Position numbers and translations under genes: made by a program. From Pampus argenteus (Eukaryota; Chordata; Actinopteri; Scombriformes; Stromateidae), in NCBI GenBank assembly GCA_036937835.1, contig CM072876.1:12713501-12777500 (forward strand): DNA of 64,000 nt, in the 5' to 3' direction. Below are positions 26,900 to 38,573 of the stretch, piece after piece (position 1 is the stretch's first letter; each line of letters starts with the position of its first letter). The notes beneath the pieces were generated by a model. That model made no database searches. It was not told where the DNA came from and saw nothing but the letters and a program-made list of their open reading frames with translations.

Positions 26900-27319
26900 G
26901 TTTGTGGAGGCTGGATTAATTGCCCTCACGTGACTGTTTCCTGGTTGTTAATGACTGTCAACAGAAAACAATGGCCGCTTGCTGTTCGCGACTCCGCGCC
27001 ATTTTACCGGCAAAGCATTCTGGGAATTTTAATATTAGCGGAGCAAGCGGAGAGACAACTGTAATGCACATTTGATATGATCTCACGGGCCACATATAAT
27101 TACTACATTAATTGTAATGTTTGACATATGTGCTCTAAACTTAAAAATAGACATCTAACCAAAACAATGTTTATCACATGTTTATGAACATCAGTACATG
27201 CTGTGAGAAGCAAAATACAACAAGCAACAGATACATGTACAAATGGCTTCATTTAATTTAAGTATTTCACAAACAACCCAAAAACTTATGAGACAAATGT
27301 ACAGGAATTATTTTGCCAT

Positions 27320-27329
27320 TTTATTTATT
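27320..27329 (-). other. Candidate poly(A) signals of slc24a4
   Basis: On the minus strand this is AATAAATAAA, two overlapping canonical hexamers. About 40 bases downstream the RNA would read 'gtttttgggttgtttgtg', a GU-rich element. Another AATAAA is at 27,474-27,479. Confidence 0.5.
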
Positions 27330-27948
27330 TTTTTCTTCACATTATTGCTTTACAGTAAAATGCATTGGTTGGATATGTCCAGTATAGCAAGACAATACAT
27401 TCATATAAGTTATACAGATGTCATCAGTAATGTTTTATAGTAACTAACTTTACATTAAATATATTTTTAATCATTTATTATTCTTAAACAACTCCCACAT
27501 CACATTGAGCTCACAGTGCATCAGGTCGCATTCAATCGAGAAATACATACCGGTCCTCTCATGTTTAATTGACATTTCTATTGTGTGTGTTCTAAAGTGT
27601 GCGCTTATTTTGTACACAGGATGTTTCTGTACATTTTTCCATACAATCTTGATTTATGCAGAAATACAACAATTATGGCATCTGAAATCTACCCCCCCTC
27701 CCCCCTTTCCAAAAGAGGTGACTTGGTAAAGATGGGAGTCAGACAACCAGTGACGATGTACGCAATGTGTCAGATGAGGACAAAAAGAGGAGCAGCGTTT
27801 TTCCCCCTGCTGTCGTGATATCACTCAAACCTGACAACCCGGGACATGACCACACAGAGCTGCATTGACAACGAAATTATACACACACACACAAAAAGTT
27901 TAAAAAACAAAAATGTACAGAAGACCCACTGAAAAGGTTTAGAAGAGT

Positions 27949-27971
27949 GGGGGGGGGGGGGGGGGGGGGGG
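27949..27971. repeat. G homopolymer (23)
   Basis: Uninterrupted G23 on the plus strand, hence C23 in the predicted slc24a4 3' UTR. Confidence 0.95.
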
Positions 27972-28828
27972 TCTGTCAGCCCTGTGTGGTCACCTCCATC
28001 CAGTAAACAGCTGATAGAGTAGCAGCTTACAGGGGTCAAAGTCTTTAATTTTTTTTTCCTTAAAAGTGCTCCTTTGAAAAGTGAGAGAGGAAAGCCAACC
28101 ATCCATCCAGCCATGTGTTCCCTGCTGCCCCTCTGCTCCTTCAGGTAGGGACAGTGCAGATTTAATGCCCTTGTTCAAGAGGAGACAAGAGTAGAAATTT
28201 AGGATAAAAGGAGTGTGGAGTATGAGGTGGGGAAAAAAAAAAAAAAAAATTTCAGACTTTACAAAAAGCCACTCCATTCCAGTAATGTCCATCTTTTGGC
28301 TGAGTTGGTCACAAAACACACCTGTGAGCTCACACATCAAGTACTACGAGACAAACCGACATCACATCTCCACGGGATCCCCATCGCTGTGGCAACCTTG
28401 CAGGGGCCTCGTGTCACATAGAATTCTTTACATTGAGATTGCATATACAAGTGCCTGCTGCCAAGAGTGGCAGAGGAATATTTAACACTTAACACCCCCA
28501 CCTACCCACCCTGCACGCTTTTTAGTTTTTAAGTCTCTGCACCTCACTTGTGGACTCCTCACTGGCATTTTTGCATGATGTCAAAATGTCTGGATTGCAG
28601 TGTAGCTCATAGCTGCCAATTTTTGTAAGTGGGTTGGGCGGTTTCCGTGGAGATGCCCAGAAGCCCTCAGCCTTTTTGCTGTGCTGTGGAGGAGCTGCAT
28701 TTGATGTCCCAGCATGCACTGCAGACAGAGGCAGGTGTGCTCATGGTGTTAACAAGGTTCCGGTCTGTTCAAGAGTCAAGAGCCCGGTGTGAGGAACCTA
28801 GTATGGGCCCGCAGTGAGTGAGCGCAAA

Positions 28829-28862
28829 CACACACACACATACACACACACACACACACACA
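28829..28862. repeat. (CA)n microsatellite with one interruption
   Basis: CA tract broken once by 'ta'. A CT-rich tract and a second short CA tract (28,914-28,928) follow. In the slc24a4 transcript it would be UG repeats within the 3' UTR. Confidence 0.92.
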
Positions 28863-30354
28863 ATGTTCTCTCTCTCTCCATCTCTCTCATACAGACACTT
28901 ATACATTGAAAATACACACACACACACAGAAGGAAGCACTAGTTGATTCAGAATGAGAGGATGGCTGTTAAAGTGCAATATCTACATGTAACTCAAAATC
29001 AAGACCATCACCACCTCCTGGAGCTGTCCATCTCCAAGTTTCCCTGATAACCGACGGCTGTGGTTGGCACCCTGGGTAGAGGGGGTAGCAGTACCCCCCA
29101 CTGGCCAGCAGGTGTATAGCAGACAGTCAGTGTTGAGAACGTCTGGTTTCTTTGTATTTTTTTTAATGACCACCTCCATGCTGTTCCTGTCTCAAGATGA
29201 GAGCAAGTCACCCGATGACAAAAATCAGAAGCGTCCCACAGACCTGGAACTAGTTTTTCCTTTGATGTTGTGCGGTGGGAAAAGTGGAACAACCCATTGC
29301 TGAATGAAAATAACGCTCGAGTGGCGTCTTCACCAACACCACCAGCCGAATACCCCTCTTGAGCAGTCAAATTTCCTTACAGCACAAAGCGAGAAAAGCA
29401 TTTCCATGTGCAATTTGTTTCAGTGAAAAACAAGCAATGTTCTATATTTGCAACCAGCTCTCCCCCTTATTTCATACTAGACAAAACCTTGTTTTGAAAA
29501 AGAAAATACAAAACCCCCCCAAAAAAAGTGTTTACAAGTTTACATTGTGCAGTGCTGCATATGCATAACACCCTCACAGTCATCTGGTGTGGACTGTGAT
29601 ACATCTTGTGTCCTGACAAAATGTTTTTTTCTTTCTTTTTTTTAAAAAGAAAAGCAGATTTGATCAAGCAGACGAGGGCTGAGAAAGGTTGTAGAGAGTG
29701 AATAAAGCATCAACAGTATCTGCTCCCTGATGCCAAAGGCCATGCCAGGAGAGTCAGGTCCAGGATGTAGAAGGAGAGCTGCCGAGGACAAGGTCCTCCT
29801 CCAGGGGTCAAGAGGGACAAAGGAGTTTACTCTGGGGCCAGGGTGTGTGGGGGGAAATCGGGATTTGTGATAGGATTTTCTTTTCTACATAGATTCTGGT
29901 TTAGTTATGGAAAGGCTTTGGAATGGTGTGTGGAGAGATACAATGTGAACAGTAAAACACACACCAACAATCAACAGGGGCACTTATGATTCAGGAGGTC
30001 CCCGACATCTAAAAGGCATGCTAGATGGGTAGAAATTTAACGGGCGCACAGAGGAATGAAACTCTTTACTGCAGTAACAGGCAATGCCCAAAACATGAGC
30101 ATTAACGACCGGCACTGTGTGACCACAGGACAAAAATCAGAGACAGATCGGAGCCTGCCCTTACAGTGTACTGCCTCATGGGAAAATAAAATTCACATTT
30201 GGGACTAAAATGATTACAAAAGGAGAGGGCGTAGGTTAGGAGAAAAAAAAAAGGAATGCAGATAGGTCCAGTATTATTGAGAGAAAAAGAAAATAAAGTT
30301 TTGGGTTGCAATAGAAGTGTTGAGGTTTTGGTATCCGACGCATGCTGCTGTGCT

Positions 30355-30504
30355 CTACTCCTCAATGCACATGGGCAAGTTGACGAAGGTGAAGACATTG
30401 TACTCGATCATGACGGAGAAGCAGAGGAAGATGGCATACAGGATGAGGACGTACACGCCCAGCTTCACGTCCAGCCTCCACTTATTTACGTGAATCCCCA
30501 GCAC
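30355..30504 (-). CDS. slc24a4: slc24a4 coding exon 17 (last)
   Basis: Codons 563-611 and a TAG stop. It encodes VLGIHVNKWRLDVKLGVYVL then ILYAIFLCFSVMIEYNVFTF and VNLPMCIEE. Matches the human NCKX4 C-terminus (…FVNLPMCREDD). Acceptor gtatgtgtgcag. Confidence 0.97.
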   Translation of the reverse strand: MLGIHVNKWRLDVKLGVYVLILYAIFLCFSVMIEYNVFTFVNLPMCIEE

Positions 30505-33500
30505 CTGCACACATACAAACATCAGGAGGTGCATGTGCAGACTAAGCTCAAATGACATGATGTGAACTTGTCGAAAATAAAATAAGTGATAATGATTTCA
30601 ATACAATTACTTCTCTGAAAATTGTCTCCTTGAAAATAGGCTTTGTGCGAATATCAAATTGAACTGCACAGCCAATCCAATTAACATGCAAATCTTAATG
30701 GTAATCCACAGGATGCATTTGATATCCATCTTTGTTCGCCAACAGAAAATTGGACACGCTGCCGTAATAACCAAGCAGAGTTTTTGTAGCTGGCCCGCTT
30801 TTCTTTGTTCAGCCACTGTGACTACTGCTGCTCATGCTAATGCTGCCTTTGTTTATAGCTGGACCGAGATCAAAAGTAGGAAGTGTGCCATTACTGATCT
30901 GGGTGTGTTTCAGCTGCCAAGGTGGGAAGATGTGGACAGCGATACTGCACATACAGTAAACGGTGTTTTCAAAGTATGCAATGTCACATTTTGTTCTGGT
31001 TATATTTGTAACAAAAGTATAAAAAAAAAACAATTATCAGGGGAACGATTCTTAATGTTCAGAATGCCAAATATAAATATTTAAATCAGCTACCTATAGT
31101 ACATAACTTGGTTCAGGTAATATTATGAAACAGTAAACAGTGCATCAGTCGGTGATGAGATGGAAATGTATTTATATAAAAATACCTAGGATCTTGTACT
31201 TTACAGACATACAGTACACTACAACAGTAAGCCAGGTATATTCCTGGAAATGTCAGCATGTTACTGTGGCACCAGCTTAGTGTATATTAGAAATTATTAT
31301 TAACGATTGCTCACCGTGAGGGCCACAGAGCCCAGCAGAAGCACCACTGAGTACACCAACCCCCGGCTGTTAATCATCACCTGCATCAAGACGAGACAAC
31401 GACATCATCAAATCATCTGCAGCCCTTCAAACTCATTATGCAATATCAGCGAGACTAGTCCGTTACCTCTGACCCATAGCTGACGCACATGGTCTGTATG
31501 GCCCAGGGAACCCCGAGTCCCACGAGGATATCAAACACATTACTGCCGATAGTGTTGGACACCGCCATGTCTCCCAAACCTAAAAACAGTAAAAAAAAGA
31601 CCAATTCAAATTATTAAACAAGAAAACGTTCATGTTAAGCAAGACGTTTTTCTTCCAGTTCAAACTGAAGACTGTCATTATGTTATTCTGTACTTTCTAA
31701 TATTCACCAGGGCCCTGATCTTATTCAGCTGGGAAGGTGGCGACACGTGACTGCACCGTCTATTAGTTCCTGAGTTCTGTCCTAATTTGTACGTCCCTGC
31801 TTGAACAACTGGGTTCTGTGCACATAGGAGACAGATTTCTCAACACATCAGGTATGTTTAACAACATTTTCTAAAGCTACATATGTGGATTCAGTATGCA
31901 TTTTGATGTCAAATATCCATGAAAGCACTACATCTATAAAGTGGTGTCATTCTTAGTAAGAAGACCTTGCAGGGATCACGAGAGTTTAATATAACCAAAG
32001 ATTTAAACACACATCTCAGAGGGAACGGTATGCTGTACCTTGCCGAGCCACAATGAGACTAGCTATGCAGTCTGGGACACTGGTGCCTGCTGCCAGGAAA
32101 GTGATACCCATGATGACATCAGGGATTCCCAGAGTGTAGCCAATTATAGTCACCTGAAAGTGGACGGACACTGTTAGAGCTCAAATGGTATTCCATTTCC
32201 ACCTTAATATCAAATATCCTGCTTTAATGTTCCCTTACTTAGTGGAAAATATCTCAACATTGTTTAAAATCTTATGGATCCACACAAAATCTTATCGTTT
32301 TACTGCCAATTCTAAGAGATCTTTATTTGGTTTGAAGTTGCTGTAAAGATAAACCACTATTCTCAAGTAAACACTTTTTTCCTGGTGGATCCGTGGGCGT
32401 TGAGTGCCTCACACTGAAGAGTATCATTTGTAATTTTCTTGCTTTCTACTCACCATCCAGACCATAAAGTAGGAGAAGACAGCAATCCAGACAGTCGACA
32501 GGATGAAGGACAGCATGAAGTATCTCTCCCAACGAGGCTTGGCACAGTTTGGGACAGTAACAAACAACAACAGGAGCAGAGGCCACGACATCAGCCACTT
32601 CAACTTGCTGCCAACACCCCCTGCAGCAGAAACAAACGCACGTCAATTATATGGAGAATCAACAATTCTAACAACTTTTTTTTTTTTCTGCAATTGTTGT
32701 CCATGTTGTTAAATAAATATATAATATTTTCACTTCAGGTCACACAATGCCTCTGTTTGTACCCAAATCATGTTCCATCTGCATTTCTGTCCTCTTTGGC
32801 TCAAGTAAAATGGATAAACATGTCCCTCCATCTGCCGTTACCACAAACACTGAAAGCGTGAGCCCTCTTCCCGTTTAGTGACACGAGACCAGTATACTTT
32901 TTATTCAATGAATTCCAACCTTAATGGCTGTTAAAGATCGCTGATCCCCTCAGTCAATTTTAATTTTGAGGCCTGATCAATGTGGTAAATATTGATGTTA
33001 AAATGATTGTATACACCTAAACTTTATCTCCCGCCCTTCCTCCTCTTTTCAAGCCTTTTAAAGCCAATTTCATTTCTGTTTCATGGTAAATCAGATCATC
33101 AGCAGCCACTGTCTGATAAAATAAAAAAATGGGTAGCCGTGCTCAGAGCTGTCAGAGCGGATGATCATTAGTCAGAATATTATGAAGCCACTGACTAATT
33201 AACTCAAGCAGAGCTGTCCAACTAAAAACGTCTTTCAACCTGAATGACTCCACACGTTCTTAAAATAAGCACATACATGAGATATAAAAAGATTTGTAGA
33301 GATGACTAAAACGTCAAGATGATTTTATTCCTACATCTTTTCAAACCCGCCCCAAAGTATCTATCCACGCATGTCAAATTACACACATTCATCAAGTAAA
33401 AAGCATCAATCACGTACTCGGAATGTGAAACGGGGAGATGGTGTCGTTTTCCTCCGCCTCGGTGGGTTTGTCTTCCGGCACGTTTCCGTTCTCGATTTCA

Positions 33501-36500
33501 ACCTTGCCGTCAATCACTTGCGTCTCCACGCCATTGGCAGCTTGTACCAACTTCTGGCGCTTTCAGAAAAAAGACACTAAGTCAAAGAGCACATGAGCAG
33601 ACGCGCTGCTCCTTTCACTGCTGTGCTACTGTAGGGCCATATTTTTAAATGTTTGTGAGTGATATAAGGAATCTCTTCAGACAAAGCAGAAAACAGTCAA
33701 TGATCGTGAGACAGCAACAGCCGCAACGTTAACTGGAGCAACAACTCTCAACTGTACCTCTGTAATGATGAGGCGACTGGCCATGCGCAGACGGGTCTTG
33801 GGTCCAAAGTGACTGGTGACCATGACGCGCAGACCAGCTTCTGGAAAGCGGAACTTTGAAGGGCTCGCATTTATGATCTCGTCCACCATCACCACAGAAC
33901 CGCGGCTGTAAGCTTTGCTGGGTTTGACTGAAGGTGTGGAGGGATACGATATAAAGATACAACACACACACAATACAATACGATACAAGACCACCACATA
34001 TGCATTTTCATTTCTGTAGATTGCAGTTCCAACTTTAATTTGAAGTCCATATACGTCATTCCTTCCTGATGCTGAAGAGTCTTGTCATGTTTTTTCGGAA
34101 AAGCCATACACAAATAGTCTAGTTAATAATAGTATAAATCATGGCCAGCATTAAAACTAAACAGGTAATCTTTAAAACCTATGATGACCAATGTAGTGTC
34201 CTGTACACATCTCTGGTGGTGTTTTCTTATCTTTAAGTACTACAGACCTGAGTTACCGCACTGAAAGTTGCACCAGGAAACTTTTTGTGTCGACGTACAC
34301 CTCACAATGTGGGCTGGAGTGACAGTTTCAGTGTTGATCTGGCCTTGCAAAATAGTGTGTCCACTCGTGTGCAGTTACCGACATTACATGATTTCTGGAC
34401 ACTGAACTTCAAATAGTTTGACCAAATTGCCTTGTATAGCTTTGAAGTTTGCCCACCAGTTGTGAATATTCATGGGACAACCAAGTCCAAAAAAATATCA
34501 AATAAAAAATATAATAAACATGGAAGATGTAACCTCTGGTGTTTTAGAACTGATTCAAACGTGCAACTTTCTTTGATACTCTGACAATAAGAGTAATACA
34601 TTTTATTGGCATCTATAACTCATTTGCTCTCCTACAGTTGGCTATAAGATGCAGTGTATGGGGAATAAAAAAAAAAGAGGTTCTACAGTACACTTATTAG
34701 TTTAACTCAGCCTTAATTTGATTTATTATGTATGCAAGAATGCACATAAATTAACTGTGTAAACAGAGCCGGCGTAAACATTTCCTCTTGTAAAATTCAT
34801 TACCACTTCAGGAGAGAGTGGGTCTACGCCCCAGAGACCGGCAGAAGAAAAGTAGTATGCAAGCAGAAAGAATTGGCACACAGCAGCACAACACTGTTGA
34901 CAATAAGCAAGAGTAAGTTTAGTAAGGCTAAACAGACAGGCATGTTAACACTAGTGGGAAGTGGGAAGGGATAACTCTCTCAGAGGGGTTAAAGGTCGGA
35001 TTAGAAGCTTCTGAAAGGTCCAAGGCAGGAAAAAAAGAAACTTTCACCCCAACACAATAGAAAGATGTTATTTAGAAAAGGCTGATTTTTCTTTAAGCTT
35101 GTTTTTTAAGTTTAAGACTCAAGACAACACAGTCCCATGACATTCAACTGCATTACAGAAAAGAAAGTTAAAAAATATCTTCATTATGCATATGTTCCTA
35201 TTTTAATCCTGTATGCTGGTATGGTGGCACATTTTAGCTTCAGCTTCAGGTAGTGCCATTCATTGAGATCATAGGACTGAAGTTTTCTTGATCTTAGACA
35301 AAATTAAAGTGCGCTTCTGCAGAATCATACCGTATTTAAGCTTTTTTTAAGCAGAATGAATATCAGCTAAAGCAATTCAAGTTAGTTCAGCATAAAAGAG
35401 GAAAAGGTTAAAGCCACTAACACGAGGCAACTATAATCTTCCAAAGTCAAATTTCTGAATCATTTCCATATAATAGCCCAGAAACCCCCATCTTATTTCA
35501 ACACGCGAATTCTTTGGGATCCAGCCTGTCTGATTAACCTTACCTGCTGTGAGTAAAGGTGATGACGGGTCGTCATCCCAAACATAGTCATAACTAGTAT
35601 TACCGTCCTCCATCTCACTGCTGGCCGCGGCGTTACCGTTGGCCACGTTCTTCTTGGACTTCCCCATGAAAAATCTCTGCATGCTGGAGTTGAATCTAGT
35701 AAAAAGATTAAACATAATCCCTAAATTAGAGATACTGAAATAGTTCAGCCCAGACTCCTAAAGAGGGAAAAAAAAACAAACAAGATGGGACATTCAGTGT
35801 CAAGATGCATATTTGCAAATAGGGTTTACCAGCGAGATGAAAGCGCGCCAACTTGTTTGAACTATAGTATGTATTAATTAGCTAAAATAACCTGTTTCAC
35901 TGCATATTTCTATATATGTAGGCCATCTCTACAGTAAGATGGCCTACTTTCTAAAAAAAAAAAAATTGATATTAGACTAGAGAAGAAAGAGAAAGTCCAG
36001 GAAATGTTTAAGAGCCAATCAGAGCTTTCACCAGTCACAGGACCATATGAGGGCCATTACTTAAAAATGCTTCATAAATACTGAACACACTGTTGCTGCA
36101 TTTGAACATTAGATGTGCACAAGTAATACTGGCACTACTCATCATGAAATCATTTACAATCAATACATTTCATTTAGTACATCTACAAAATGTCATGGGA
36201 AAGGATGACATCATAATGACTTTTCTATTCTGTTCCTTCATGGAGACATTTTAAATAAATAAATACATAAATAAGTAACAGTCCAGCCCTGGAAGGTGAC
36301 CTCAGAGCACTGATTATGCTATCTAAACCCCGTTCTACTCCATTTTGACTGGAACGGCCCAAAAATGGTCAGTGGATATTTTAGGAGAGGGGAGACATGA
36401 CAGCATATCCTACAGTAAGCACTTCTTCCCTCCAAATGAGAAAGGAGAGGAGTGATCCGGTTAAGCCGGTGCTCTTAGCCACCGCACAGGGAGAAAGATT

Positions 36501-38540
36501 AAACTCTTATGGCAGCGCGAGAGCAGGCTGCTGCTGAGTGTAACACAGATTATCAGATGGACAGAGACGGCAGCACGGGCGATGTGGTGGCATTATGCAG
36601 TTTGCACTACAAAGACACAGCTATGATGTAATGCCAATCAGTACTTTATGCTAACAGTTTGCTCACAAAAGCTAAAAGTTGACAGATACAGTAGAGAGAC
36701 AAGAGTAGCTGACTATTAAAACATCCCTACTGATACTTTTCTTAAATAGCAATTAATACAATAGATTTACGTTAGTTTCATGGGACAGCAGTAAATGATT
36801 TAGAGGGAAGCAACTGTTCAAAACTAGCCACTGAACAGAAAATATGTATTTCTATACATACACACACAACGTCCAATCTTGATAAGTGGTATGATTATCA
36901 AATACAAGGCAACATGCCATTATGATAAGCTATAAAAGTGTGTCCTAAATGAATAAAATGCATCATATAAGTTGCTTTGGCTGTATCTTAATTCATTATG
37001 GAGGTGCAAAGACCAGAAGGTTCCTGCTGCCAACATCTGGGCAGGGGACGTGAATGAGAGACTCCCCTCCAGCTGGAAGCCCACAGTTTGATATACTGAA
37101 CAGCTCACAGGTGTTAGTGTGTGTAAGGGTGGAAACATCTCTCCACATGCATACACACACACACACACACACACACTCATGTTGTTACAGTGGGAACCTC
37201 ATCAGCCAACTTGCTTGGTTAAAACCAAATAAGTATTAAGAGTGACTCACTTCATGACAAGGATGTACCCCGCATACATTAGAACCAGCACTAAACTCTC
37301 CCACCTAAAAAAGAAGATACAGGATGGGGATTACAATGGTACATTTACACATATTTTAATGAAAAACAAAAAAACTAATATCCAGAATAGCTTATATGAA
37401 TGTCTCCTGACTGATTTGATAAGTGCATAATACAACCAGTATCTAAGGCAATGACCAGAGTGAGATCTGCTAGCAGGAAGCAGCAGCTAGAAGCTATTAG
37501 TTGCTTAACAGAGAATTAAAAATTAAATAGTTTTGATAATTGATTCATTGCTATTTAGGCAAAAAAAAAAAAAAAAAAGCAATGCAAGTGTAAAGTTTTC
37601 GTTGCACATTTTTGTTTTTTATGATAGTGAACTGAATACATTTGGGTTTAGACAGTTGGTCAGACAAAACATTTTATTTAAATACGTCATGCTCACTTTT
37701 TTTTTTTTAAACCACCAGGAAAATAATCAATAGTTTTAGCCCTAACCTCATATATTCAAACCTCACACTGTAGTAAATGCAGAATAAAAAAAATAGTGAA
37801 CTGAATGAATAACTTACCACACTATCTTCTCATCATAGATGAACTGGAAAATAAAAAAAACATTTTTATTTTAAAACATTTAAAAAAGAACAATGAAGGC
37901 AGTAAGTCTGCTGGTGTTCATTTATACAAAGCATGTAACAAGGTTTCCTGTCCAACTTACTGCAATTAGAGCCAAAACGGACAAGGTGTAGTAGAAGGAG
38001 TCTCTGAAAACCGCCCACCAGGTTAATATCACCACCTAAGAACCCACAGGGGATAAGTGCAGAAATATTCAAGACATTTCATGGAGTATTTGGTCAATAC
38101 ATATGGAAAAACCAAAAGCACTTAATATGCAAATTGAAGGTAAGAGCACTAGAGAAGAACCGCAGACTTCTGATCCGTTTATGCCTACAGAGTTGACTTC
38201 TCCATTGCCAGTAAAACCAGGTCTGTGAGAAGTAACTGAGGCAGATTGCTTTGTTTCCCCTCAGCAAAAAACTTCTGCCATGCATGTTCTGTTCTGCAGT
38301 CTATAAATAAAACACAAGATGCAGCCGCAGCAGTAAGTCACTCCCTCTCACACACAAACACACACACACACACACACCTGTCCAGCGAAGATCCCGCAGA
38401 CTCCAATGATACAAAGGATGTTGAAGACCGCTGAGCCCACGATGGTCCCCACCCCCACATCACCGTGGGTGATGAAGACACCTGCACACAGAGAGGTAGC
38501 CAGTCAGAGTCAGCCATGACACAAACCATCTGGGAATGCC

Positions 38541-38573
<33 letters not shown>

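Larger units (their letters stand above)
25633..27131 (-). mobile_element. Degenerate hAT-superfamily DNA transposon
   Basis: The left edge is CAGGGGTGTCAAACTC (25,633-25,648), a typical hAT terminal inverted repeat start. The right edge holds 'gggccacatataat' and 'gtttgaca' near 27,088-27,127, matching the usual subterminal and terminal motifs but decayed in the last bases. No clear 8-bp target duplication was found. Inside, in the correct order on the minus strand, are pieces of a transposase of the type related to GTF2IRD2/SCAND3 host genes: an N-terminal BED-like piece, a linker in another frame, a central piece and a C-terminal piece. Most of the catalytic domain is missing. The element lies downstream of the slc24a4 3' UTR and is surely inactive. 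Confidence 0.8.
27132..30354 (-). other. slc24a4: Probable slc24a4 3' UTR (to about 27.3 kb)
   Basis: Downstream of the slc24a4 stop (lower coordinates) lies 3 kb without coding signal, containing a G23 run (C-run in the mRNA), an A17 run and a long CA tract. Minus-strand AATAAA hexamers occur only at the far end (27,474-27,479 and the overlapping pair at 27,320-27,329), suggesting a 3' UTR of about 3 kb that ends before the hAT element. This is inference, and shorter forms using variant signals are possible. Confidence 0.5.
31580..33417 (-). other. slc24a4 introns 14-12 (between exons 15 and 12)
   Basis: Introns of 459, 300 and 797 nt interrupted by exons 14 and 13 (listed above). Only AT-rich unique-looking sequence and a short T-run (32,680-32,690) were seen. 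Confidence 0.8.

Noticed and set aside
30659..31084. 141-codon plus-strand frame overlapping slc24a4 intron 16
   Set aside because: Antisense to an intron, low complexity at the end (KKK), no family resemblance.
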